Shown piece by piece: positions 1 to 5,749 of a DNA stretch of 5,766 nt. The translations under genes and the position numbers were made by a program. The stretch lies in the NCBI GenBank assembly GCA_013153555.1, contig JAADEF010000066.1, forward strand, positions 1 to 5,766, in the 5' to 3' direction. The stretch is from Candidatus Nanohalarchaeota archaeon. Lineage in GTDB: Archaea; EX4484-52; JAADEF01. The stretch's first letter is position 1. Each line of letters begins with the position of its first letter. The notes below the pieces were generated by a model. That model saw nothing but the letters and a program-made list of their open reading frames with translations, made no database searches and was not told where the DNA came from.

Positions 1-81
1 TTAGAAGAAACAATTCGAGGTATGTATGAAAAATTTAAAGAAGCAAAAGGGATTGATAAATTTAAAGAAGCGATTGAATGA
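1..81 (+). CDS. Possible C-terminal end of a plus-strand gene (doubtful)
   Basis: A plus-strand frame is open from the left edge to a TGA at 79-81. Its 26 residues are rich in Glu and Lys and would form an amphipathic helix (ending FKEAIE), as the tail of a cytoplasmic protein might. However, the protease frame on the minus strand is also open across this whole stretch and continues its sequon-rich composition here (NHS, NLS, NFS). Both cannot easily be real unless two convergent genes overlap by at least 81 bp. In this relative frame, plus-strand stops arise only opposite certain Tyr, His or Gln codons, so a short open antisense frame is not surprising. It is listed because it could be the end of a neighbouring gene. 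Confidence 0.22.
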   Translation, partial: LEETIRGMYEKFKEAKGIDKFKEAIE

Positions 82-2222
82 TTAAAAGAAGTATATTTAA
101 ATTTATAAGTTAAGAAAAGAGAAACATTTGTTTCATTACTAAGCATATAAAAGGGTAAAGAAATATTGGTGTAATTCAAAACACGATTGTTTAAATATTT
201 GTAAAGAGGTGTTTCATAAGGAAAAGTTTCATTTATAAGCAAAGTAAAATTATCCAAAATAGAAGTTCCAGTATAATTAAAATACCATTCCAGTTTATAA
301 GAATAGTTATATATAAATTCATATGATAAGTTAGAGGCATTATCGTAAAGTGCAAATAATGCTATGCTGGTTATGTTAGATAAGTTTATTAAAAAATCGC
401 GTGCATAAGATTCATTAGGGGCAAGAGATACATTAAAAACAAAAGGCTCAAAAGAATTATTTAAAAGAATAGTTAAATTATTTTTAAAACCACTATTGTA
501 AGCACGGACTTCTGCTTTTAAAAAAGAAGAATTCCACACATAAAAGGATATGTTTTTATAAATATCTGATAAAGTAACAGTACTAATATTTAAAGTATAG
601 GGAAAAGGATTATAATGGCCGGGCAATGTAAAATTAAACATACATATACCTGCATTCTCACAAGGAACTGCAACCTCATAAGAATAATCAAAGGTTTGAT
701 TGAATGCATATCCTGCATAAGGAACAATACCCCTATTAGTTAAGTTAAAAACGCATTTCATGTAATGAATAACGGTTTGGTTTTCACATCCATAAGAGTT
801 TAAAAGTAAATAAGGATATAGAAGTGAAAGATTTACTAGTCCGCTTCCTCTTTCCCATTTAGTGTATTTAGAAAGGTTATAGGAGTAAGGATTGGCAGTA
901 TAAAGAAGATATTTCTTTATTTCATTTGCATTTGCTCCAGGAAATATGCTTTTTATAATACCAGCAACCCCTGCAATAAATGGCGAGGACATAGAAGTGC
1001 CGCTCATAATTGCAGTTCCCCCTAAATAATATGCAGAAGAAATTTCTTCCCCTGGAGCAATTATATTAGGTTTAAGCAAAGAGTAATTGTGTCTTACAGG
1101 TCCCTGAGAAGAAAAAGCAGAGACCTCCCCTTCCACTCTATTTCCAAAACTCGTCCCGTCATACAAGTGAGATATAAAACTTCCTACTGAAATAGCATAA
1201 GGAGAAATAGCAGGAGAGCCTATGGTTGCATAAGAATTAAAGGGGTAAAGAGTATTATAAATTTCACCTTCATAGATATAATAATAAAGATCATAAACAT
1301 CAACATCTGTCGGTTGAGTAAAATTAAAAGAAAAATAAACGTCATAAACAAAATCATCTATGCCCAATAACACATAACACTGAGTTAAAGAGCAATCATG
1401 ATCATAATACACATCATTAATATTAAGATAAGAGCTTATATTTTGAAGGCTTAAAGTATTATTGAAAACATTAGCCTTTAACAACAACACAGAATCTGAT
1501 AAATTATAAACAGAAATGGTAAAGTTAGAAGAAAAGTTGTAATATCGGGCAAACAAACTTATTGCACCCACATAATTGTAATAAAAAAAAGTCGTATTCG
1601 TTGAAAAATTATAATGTTGTTGGTTGCCTGCGTCATTACCTGCTGAAAAAACAAAAAGAGTATTGTTGTGTTGCTCAACAAAATCACAAATAGCATCGTT
1701 GTAACAATCAGTATAAATAGCAAAACCAACGATTGACATTGAAACAATATCTGCTCCCAAATCAATAGCTTTTTGAAATGCACAAATGATATCTTTTTCC
1801 CCTAAATAATAAGGTTTTATAAAAATATAAGTAGCGTTTGGTGCTACGCTTGTAACAATACCTGCAACATGAGTTCCATGTCCTATGTAATCTTCATAAT
1901 TAGTTGTGTATGTGCAAGAGCCATCTGCGTAACTATAATATGTTCCTCCTTTATAAAGAATATGAATGTTAGAAAACCATGGATGAGAATCATTTATACC
2001 ACTATCAATGATAGCAATAATTGTGTTATTTCCACCATAAGAATGGCTAAAAAAAGGATAACTTCCTGCAAAGTAAATATCTCCACCAGTCATAGGCAAG
2101 GCATATTGCATATCGTATTTATAATGTGTAGCTTTTTCCAATACTGGATGGGCGGCATAACTTAAATTTATTAAAAAAAGCAAAATCATCGCAAAAATCA
2201 ATTCGTTTAATTTGTGCTTCAT
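1..2222 (-). CDS. Secreted S8 (subtilisin-like) serine protease, C-terminus beyond the window
   Basis: This gene probably encodes an exported endopeptidase acting at or outside the cell surface. Numbered from the ATG at 2222, residues 1-23 form a signal peptide (MKHK, a hydrophobic core, then SYA before AHP). The catalytic residues are Asp73 in IIDSG, His115 in GHGTHVAG, Asn196 (oxyanion hole) in FSAGND and Ser410 in GTSMSSP, all in one open frame. Only about 50 residues separate the signal peptide from Asp73, so there is no I9-type propeptide. The Asn196-Ser410 interval is about 214 residues, against about 66 in subtilisin, so an extra domain is inserted there. After Ser410 come more than 300 residues of probable beta-sandwich repeats. 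The protein has about 40 N-X-S/T sequons and ten cysteines, several closely paired, which suggests N-glycosylation and disulfides. No stop codon occurs before the left edge. An in-frame ATG at 2231 is the alternative start; 2222 is preferred because it fits the TATA spacing and starts the signal peptide cleanly. The S8 assignment is firm; the substrate is unknown. Confidence 0.93.
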   Translation of the reverse strand, partial: MKHKLNELIFAMILLFLINLSYAAHPVLEKATHYKYDMQYALPMTGGDIYFAGSYPFFSHSYGGNNTIIAIIDSGINDSHPWFSNIHILYKGGTYYSYADGSCTYTTNYEDYIGHGTHVAGIVTSVAPNATYIFIKPYYLGEKDIICAFQKAIDLGADIVSMSIVGFAIYTDCYNDAICDFVEQHNNTLFVFSAGNDAGNQQHYNFSTNTTFFYYNYVGAISLFARYYNFSSNFTISVYNLSDSVLLLKANVFNNTLSLQNISSYLNINDVYYDHDCSLTQCYVLLGIDDFVYDVYFSFNFTQPTDVDVYDLYYYIYEGEIYNTLYPFNSYATIGSPAISPYAISVGSFISHLYDGTSFGNRVEGEVSAFSSQGPVRHNYSLLKPNIIAPGEEISSAYYLGGTAIMSGTSMSSPFIAGVAGIIKSIFPGANANEIKKYLLYTANPYSYNLSKYTKWERGSGLVNLSLLYPYLLLNSYGCENQTVIHYMKCVFNLTNRGIVPYAGYAFNQTFDYSYEVAVPCENAGICMFNFTLPGHYNPFPYTLNISTVTLSDIYKNISFYVWNSSFLKAEVRAYNSGFKNNLTILLNNSFEPFVFNVSLAPNESYARDFLINLSNITSIALFALYDNASNLSYEFIYNYSYKLEWYFNYTGTSILDNFTLLINETFPYETPLYKYLNNRVLNYTNISLPFYMLSNETNVSLFLTYKFKYTSFNHSIASLNLSIPFASLNFSYIPRIVSS

Positions 2223-2243
2223 AAAGAACATAAAATACCAAAA

Positions 2244-2252
2244 TTATATATT
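2244..2252. promoter_or_regulatory. Shared divergent TATA-like element
   Basis: TTATATATT lies in the 53-bp gap between the protease start (2222) and the plus-strand gene start (2276). It reads as AATATATAA on the minus strand, so it is AT-only and TATA-like in both directions. Its centre (2248) is 26 bp from the protease ATG at 2222 and 28 bp from the opposite ATG at 2276. Archaeal TATA boxes sit about 26-27 bp upstream of the transcription start, so both transcripts would be leaderless or nearly so. Neither start has a convincing Shine-Dalgarno sequence, which agrees with this. Use as a promoter is inferred from position and composition only. Confidence 0.5.
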
Positions 2253-2275
2253 ACTTGTATTTCCAATAATAGAGT

Positions 2276-2842
2276 ATGGATATTAAAAAATGGATAAAAG
2301 AAGAAATAGAAAGAGGAGAAGACATAGAGGTAATTAAAGGAGCTGTAGAAATATTGGGTTTTGACAAAAAATTAGTGGATGAAGTTCTAAAAGAATTAAA
2401 AAAATCACGCTCTACAACAAAAAAAATATCTGCATCTAAAAAAACCAAGAAGATTAGTAAAAAAGACGTATCTGCTTCACAAATCCAACAAAGCAAACAG
2501 AACATAAAATCTCAACAAATTCCTGTGAAAGAAAATATTGCCTTAGCTCAACAGGTAAAAGAGGAAAAATCAAACACCTTGCAAACAGTTCAACAACAAA
2601 CACCACGGCAAACACAACCCATTGAAAAAGAAAAAGATATTAAAAGTCAAGAAAAAGAAGAAGTTCATTATTTAAAAGAAGAACCTATTGAAATACTGGA
2701 ATTTCATGTTCCACGAGAGATAATTGAGCACCACGAAAAGCAAACAAAACAAATTAAAAGATATGTAGTTTATTTATTAATGTTTGTAGGAATAAGTTTA
2801 ATAATACTAGGAGCTTATTTATTTTATTATATTCGCAGGTGA
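2276..2842 (+). CDS. Tail-anchored membrane protein with N-terminal helical module and K/Q-rich linker, function unknown
   Basis: This 188-residue protein has three visible parts. Residues 1-43 form a compact helical module (WIKEEIERGEDIEVIKGAVE, then a GFD turn and a Lys/Glu helix). It resembles short modules, of the type helix with 'I/L-K-x-G-x-x', 'Gx' turn, helix, that I recall at the ends of many DPANN membrane proteins; this is a family resemblance, not a named function. Residues 44-160 are low-complexity, rich in Lys, Gln, Glu and Ser, and probably disordered, with a strongly basic patch at about 44-65. Residues 163-186 form one hydrophobic transmembrane helix flanked by basic residues and ending in RR, with no signal peptide, so the protein is probably C-terminally anchored with its bulk in the cytoplasm. 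No ribosome-binding site precedes the ATG, consistent with a leaderless transcript from the TATA-like element. It probably forms an operon with the zinc-ribbon gene 4 bp downstream. Confidence 0.85.
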   Translation: MDIKKWIKEEIERGEDIEVIKGAVEILGFDKKLVDEVLKELKKSRSTTKKISASKKTKKISKKDVSASQIQQSKQNIKSQQIPVKENIALAQQVKEEKSNTLQTVQQQTPRQTQPIEKEKDIKSQEKEEVHYLKEEPIEILEFHVPREIIEHHEKQTKQIKRYVVYLLMFVGISLIILGAYLFYYIRR

Positions 2843-2843
2843 T
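2837..2843 (+). promoter_or_regulatory. Ribosome-binding site of the zinc-ribbon gene
   Basis: AGGTGAT is a near-complete match to the archaeal anti-Shine-Dalgarno complement. It lies 3 nt before the ATG at 2847 and overlaps the TGA stop (2840-2842) of the upstream gene. This fixes the start of the zinc-ribbon gene and suggests translation coupled to the upstream gene. Confidence 0.8.
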
Positions 2844-2846
2844 ATT

Positions 2847-3104
2847 ATGCCTAAACTGCCAAAAATAGAGGATACAGAATATTTTACCAATAGAACTTAT
2901 AAAAATGAAGAAGGGCAAGTGATTGGCAAAATAATATTATACAAGCTAAAAGGAGACGACAAATTTGGATTTTATATGATATGCCAATACTGCGGTAAGG
3001 AAAGTGAAGGGAAAGTGGAACTTAAAAGAAGGCCTTACAGAATAAAATGCCCACATTGTGGAAAAACAACAACTGTGGAAAAAATAAAACCTAAAAAGAA
3101 ATAA
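2847..3104 (+). CDS. Small zinc-ribbon protein, function unknown
   Basis: This 85-residue cytoplasmic protein carries a two-knuckle zinc ribbon: CQYC at residues 46-49 and CPHC at 68-71, each followed by a Gly-containing turn (CGK both times), 18 residues apart. The four cysteines can hold one structural Zn(II). Residues 1-45 look like a small beta-rich segment (TYKNEEGQVIGKIILYKL), and the tail is very basic (KPKKK), so binding to nucleic acid or to another protein is possible but not shown. There is no transmembrane segment or signal. It starts 4 bp after the tail-anchored protein gene, with a strong ribosome-binding site, so the two are probably co-expressed and may act together. Its stop codon directly abuts the stop of the convergent galT-like gene. 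I do not recognise a named family. Being a real gene is well supported; its role is open. Confidence 0.85.
   Translation: MPKLPKIEDTEYFTNRTYKNEEGQVIGKIILYKLKGDDKFGFYMICQYCGKESEGKVELKRRPYRIKCPHCGKTTTVEKIKPKKK
3079..3104 (-). terminator. Possible T-tract terminator after the galT-like gene
   Basis: Read on the minus strand, the DNA just past the galT-like stop holds runs of five and six T (opposite 3094-3098 and 3079-3084) with no hairpin. Archaeal termination often needs only such T-tracts. The tracts lie inside the 3' end of the zinc-ribbon gene because the two genes have no spacer. The call rests on composition alone, and the background is AT-rich. Confidence 0.35.
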
Positions 3105-4061
3105 TTAAATTTTATTTCTTACTTCTTTTGCTATTTTTTCAGGATAGGAAGAAATAACTACGCGGTCATGATATACTTCCATGAATCCTCTATCAGCACT
3201 ATATGCTGGATGAAATGTGCTTCTTGTTCCCAAAAACATCACAATGCCGTGAGATTCGTGTTCATATAAAGAAAAATTAAAGCTTTGAAAAATATTGGAT
3301 GAAATGAAATAGTTTACAATATTCGCAACGAAATGAGAAAGTTCGTTTAAAGCAGTTGAATTTAAATTGCTTAATCTATCATCGCTTTTAGATAAAATTA
3401 CAATTTCTTTATTGAGGCGTGGAGCAAAACTAGAAAATACTAAAAAATGTTTGCCATTTTTGATAAACAGATCGCGATTTTTGTGTTCTTTAATCCATGC
3501 ATCTTTAGAATACTTTCTAAAACCTGAAATTAAAGTTTTGTGGAAAGGAGATGGGTTTTTTGAAGCAAAAATTTGAGCATGCGGATGAATAATGGATGCT
3601 CCCGAGGGAGGTAAATAGTTCATATTAATGTAAGAATAAAGAGATGTCTTCTGATCTCTCATCAAAGATAAATAATTTTCGAATAGATCGTTGAAATGAG
3701 AAGGTGAAAAAGATCTAACAAAGTGTTTTTTAGTAAGAATAGAAACATAATGGTGCTCTTCAAAAGGATAAAGATTTTGAAAAATAACATTCTCTCCTTT
3801 TTTATATCTTTTCTCTTTTGATGCCAAAGGAACATTTTTCTTCTCATATTCGCAAAACACACAGCTCTTTTCAGACTTTTTAATAAGTTTCGCTGTATTA
3901 TATTGATGTTTGGCATCTATGCTGTGGGGTCTAAGCGCCCGCGCATAATTTATTACTACTTTATTTTTTGTTAGCTTATCCTCTCTATAATGAAGCTGAT
4001 GAGTTACCGTTCCTGTATAAAAGTAAACATCTACCCTTTTAATTTCCTCTTTCAATATCAT
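3105..4061 (-). CDS. galT: Galactose-1-phosphate uridylyltransferase-like nucleotidyltransferase
   Basis: The 318-residue protein belongs to the GalT branch of the HIT superfamily. Classical GalT swaps UMP between UDP-glucose and galactose-1-phosphate through a UMP-histidine intermediate; some archaeal relatives act on other hexose-1-phosphates. Visible motifs, numbered from the ATG at 4061, are the N-terminal REDKLT (26-31) and RPH (44-46); the zinc-site CVFC (67-70); NLYPF (96-100); a probable zinc His at 113 in KKH; and the active site GASIIHPHAQ, where His159 would bind zinc, His161 is the nucleophile and Gln163 follows. The C-terminal half keeps a family-like PEKIAKEVR end but lacks the H-x-H pair that binds the second metal in the E. 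coli enzyme. The frame is open upstream to an ATG at 4169, but that extension lies deep in the preceding gene and has no GalT features; 4061 has a ribosome-binding site and gives the usual length. The start overlaps the debranching-enzyme gene by 23 bp, as in a translationally coupled operon. Exact substrates are uncertain. Confidence 0.88.
   Translation of the reverse strand: MILKEEIKRVDVYFYTGTVTHQLHYREDKLTKNKVVINYARALRPHSIDAKHQYNTAKLIKKSEKSCVFCEYEKKNVPLASKEKRYKKGENVIFQNLYPFEEHHYVSILTKKHFVRSFSPSHFNDLFENYLSLMRDQKTSLYSYINMNYLPPSGASIIHPHAQIFASKNPSPFHKTLISGFRKYSKDAWIKEHKNRDLFIKNGKHFLVFSSFAPRLNKEIVILSKSDDRLSNLNSTALNELSHFVANIVNYFISSNIFQSFNFSLYEHESHGIVMFLGTRSTFHPAYSADRGFMEVYHDRVVISSYPEKIAKEVRNKI
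3110..3139 (+). terminator. Possible T-tract terminator after the zinc-ribbon gene
   Basis: Just past the zinc-ribbon stop the plus strand is T-rich, with runs of four, four and six T between 3110 and 3139 and no hairpin. This fits archaeal T-tract termination. The tract lies inside the 3' end of the convergent galT-like gene. The evidence is compositional only. Confidence 0.35.
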
Positions 4062-5715
4062 ACAACACAACCCCCCTCTTGAAGATAAAATCATTTCCGT
4101 GCATATAGCATTTGGTGCAATAACATGGAATCGAACACTTAACAACAATTTCATCTCCTTCAACAACATGATTTGCTAAAGGAGAAGAATAAATGTTAGC
4201 TATATCCTCTAAAAATGAAGGATAAGCCAAAGACCATCTTTCAGAAAAAACAATATTTTGTAATCCAAAAGTCATAGCAACCACAAACATAGATGCACTC
4301 CAAAGCTGATGAGGTGATCCTATTAGCTCCCCACTATCCCATGCCACTACTTCACTAAAATTACCGTAAGCAAAACGCTTATAATCTCTTATAAAAGCAT
4401 CCAAAAGCAATTTAGCTTCTTTTTTGTAACCGTTTTGTAAATATGAAACCAAAGCCCATCCATTTACTAAAAACCAAGACGCTCCGTTATGATAACCTTT
4501 TGGATCAAAAGTGTAATTTTCAGGATTCTCTAATGCAACGCCATAATCAGAAAGCAATATCTTACCTCTTTGTAAAACAGCATCTTTATAGCTACCAGAG
4601 ACAAGATCAAAAAAAGTGAGCAAAAACACATTAGCAGTATCTTTGACTGCCAACTTATAAGAAGAAGGATCTAAAAATCTATACCATTTTTCTCCATCAT
4701 AGAATTTTATTAACCCTTTTAATAAAATTTCGTAAAATAAACGCATCTTTTTGCTTTGATGTTTCCAACATTTAGCGGCTTTTGTCCATAATGCTTGAAT
4801 ATCCAATGCAGACCATTCTTTGGAGATAGTATCCATCCAAGTACCTGTGCTTCTATGAACCACTATTCCATTAAATAAATGCTCATGCAAATATTTCTCT
4901 GCGATTTTTAACACTTTCAAAACCTGCTTTTCAACTTCTTTATCTTTGTATTTTAACAAATAATATTTAGCTATTATTAAATAAAGAGGCAAAATATCGT
5001 CTCCATGATATGAAGAAGTACCATCAGGATTTAAAAGAGTAAGCATATGCCCATGTTCATTAATTCTATTTCCTAAAAACAAAAGCATATTTTTAATATC
5101 ATCTTTCATATCCAAAGCTAAAAGTGCAAACCCATTCCACAATGCATCTCTGCTCCAAAATTCATCAAACCAAGGCAAACCAGCCACATAATAGTCTTTC
5201 TTTTTTAAGCTTAATATACTGTCCACTGCCCAAAACCAAGTATTCAATAGCTCTTCCACATATTCTTTTTTAGAAGCACGAGGAGTAATATTAAGCGAAC
5301 TGGCCTTTTCATTAAGAAGACGAGAGTAATGAGTCAAATCATCTTCATGGGCTTTGCTTATGAGCTTATCAAAATCATCTATGCTAGAAGATAAGTAGAT
5401 GGTATGAGTTATAGTTCCTTTAATAACATAGCACCGCTGTTTTTCAAATGGAAAAGGATTATGCTCTTTATAGAATCTTTCCTTTATTTCTATACCACTA
5501 ACAACTAAAGATCTTCCTTCTGAATCCTTTACAATATAAGCATCTCTTAATTCATTCCATTCAATACTATAGGATCTTAAATGAAAATTTTCAGTTTTTT
5601 TACGAATATTTATTCCTATTTCTACTTCTCCATTATGCATACCTTTTATTATTACTTTTAATCCAAATTTAGAAAGCTCATATAAAATTTCTGCATCTTT
5701 ATACTGAATAATCAT
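4039..5715 (-). CDS. Glycogen debranching enzyme-type alpha-1,6-glucosidase
   Basis: This 558-residue protein matches the amylo-alpha-1,6-glucosidase (GDE_C, (alpha/alpha)6 barrel) domain that hydrolyses alpha-1,6 branch glucosyl residues of glycogen-like glucans. No signal peptide is seen, so it should be cytoplasmic. Residues 1 to about 140 form a short beta-rich N-terminal domain. The catalytic domain follows, with LPWFDEFWSRDALW (180-193), YHGDD (236-240, probable acid Asp240), GTWMD (291-295), DIQALW (305-310), GYHNGASWF (407-415) and the SEVVAWDSGELIGSPHQLWS segment (454-473). Glu455 sits where the glucoamylase-fold general base (as in ISEIFDG of bacterial homologues) is expected. Family members that also carry transferase domains are much longer, so only the glucosidase part is present. 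The C-terminal tail carries an unusual cysteine cluster (527, 531, 533, 536). The ATG at 5715 has AAGGA just upstream. The galT-like gene begins within its last 23 bp, making a glucan/sugar-phosphate operon. Family is confident; the precise substrate is inferred. Confidence 0.88.
   Translation of the reverse strand: MIIQYKDAEILYELSKFGLKVIIKGMHNGEVEIGINIRKKTENFHLRSYSIEWNELRDAYIVKDSEGRSLVVSGIEIKERFYKEHNPFPFEKQRCYVIKGTITHTIYLSSSIDDFDKLISKAHEDDLTHYSRLLNEKASSLNITPRASKKEYVEELLNTWFWAVDSILSLKKKDYYVAGLPWFDEFWSRDALWNGFALLALDMKDDIKNMLLFLGNRINEHGHMLTLLNPDGTSSYHGDDILPLYLIIAKYYLLKYKDKEVEKQVLKVLKIAEKYLHEHLFNGIVVHRSTGTWMDTISKEWSALDIQALWTKAAKCWKHQSKKMRLFYEILLKGLIKFYDGEKWYRFLDPSSYKLAVKDTANVFLLTFFDLVSGSYKDAVLQRGKILLSDYGVALENPENYTFDPKGYHNGASWFLVNGWALVSYLQNGYKKEAKLLLDAFIRDYKRFAYGNFSEVVAWDSGELIGSPHQLWSASMFVVAMTFGLQNIVFSERWSLAYPSFLEDIANIYSSPLANHVVEGDEIVVKCSIPCYCTKCYMHGNDFIFKRGVVLYDIERGN
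4071..4078 (-). promoter_or_regulatory. Ribosome-binding site of the galT-like gene, inside the debranching-enzyme gene
   Basis: On the minus strand GAGGGGGG ends 9 nt before the ATG at 4061. It lies within the last codons of the debranching enzyme (Arg547-Gly548 region). A G6 run is rare in this AT-rich window. It supports 4061 as the galT-like start over the upstream ATG at 4169. Confidence 0.6.
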
Positions 5716-5717
5716 TT

Positions 5718-5722
5718 TCCTT
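5718..5722 (-). promoter_or_regulatory. Ribosome-binding site of the debranching-enzyme gene
   Basis: AAGGA on the minus strand lies 2 nt before the ATG at 5715. The spacing is short for a Shine-Dalgarno site, so it is a weak support for the start. Confidence 0.4.
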
Positions 5723-5739
5723 GAATTTATTTTATGGAA

Positions 5740-5749
5740 TTTTATAAAA
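5740..5749 (-). promoter_or_regulatory. TATA box of the debranching enzyme-galT operon
   Basis: TTTTATAAAA is a canonical archaeal TATA-type sequence, centred about 29 bp upstream of the ATG at 5715, which predicts transcription starting a few bases before the start codon. It is the core of a perfect 14-bp palindrome (5738-5751), so it could also fire to the right, towards a gene outside the window. No other promoter is seen for the two sugar genes. Confidence 0.5.

Noticed and set aside
1559..1783. Minus-strand 74-codon open frame
   Set aside because: It lies entirely inside the protease gene in another frame; the protease frame carries the AGN oxyanion motif and surrounding subtilase sequence here.
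1869..2165. Plus-strand 98-codon open frame
   Set aside because: It is antisense to the protease segment that encodes the signal peptide end, catalytic Asp and His; its product has no coherent domain.
2223..2231. Protease start at the ATG at 2231
   Set aside because: It is in frame and possible, but it adds only MFF before MKHK and would lie only about 17 bp from the TATA-like element's centre. A weak alternative element further upstream could still support it, so it is kept as an alternative.
2402..2470. A-rich, Lys-codon stretch as a possible slippage site or repeat array
   Set aside because: The A-runs simply encode the basic linker of the tail-anchored protein; there is no regular repeat unit, and the frame is continuous.
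2251..2505. Minus-strand 84-codon open frame
   Set aside because: It is antisense to the N-terminal half of the tail-anchored protein gene, and its hydrophobic, Phe/Ser-rich product reflects the Lys/Glu-rich sense strand.
3367..3576. Plus-strand 69-codon open frame
   Set aside because: It is antisense to the galT-like gene and shows no start signal or domain.
3662..3916. Minus-strand 84-codon open frame
   Set aside because: It is an out-of-frame shadow within the galT-like gene, which encodes the CVFC zinc site in the proper frame here.
4062..4169. N-terminal extension of the galT-like protein to the ATG at 4169
   Set aside because: The extra 36 residues overlap the debranching enzyme's coding sequence, lack GalT motifs, and the internal ATG at 4061 has its own ribosome-binding site and gives the family's usual length.
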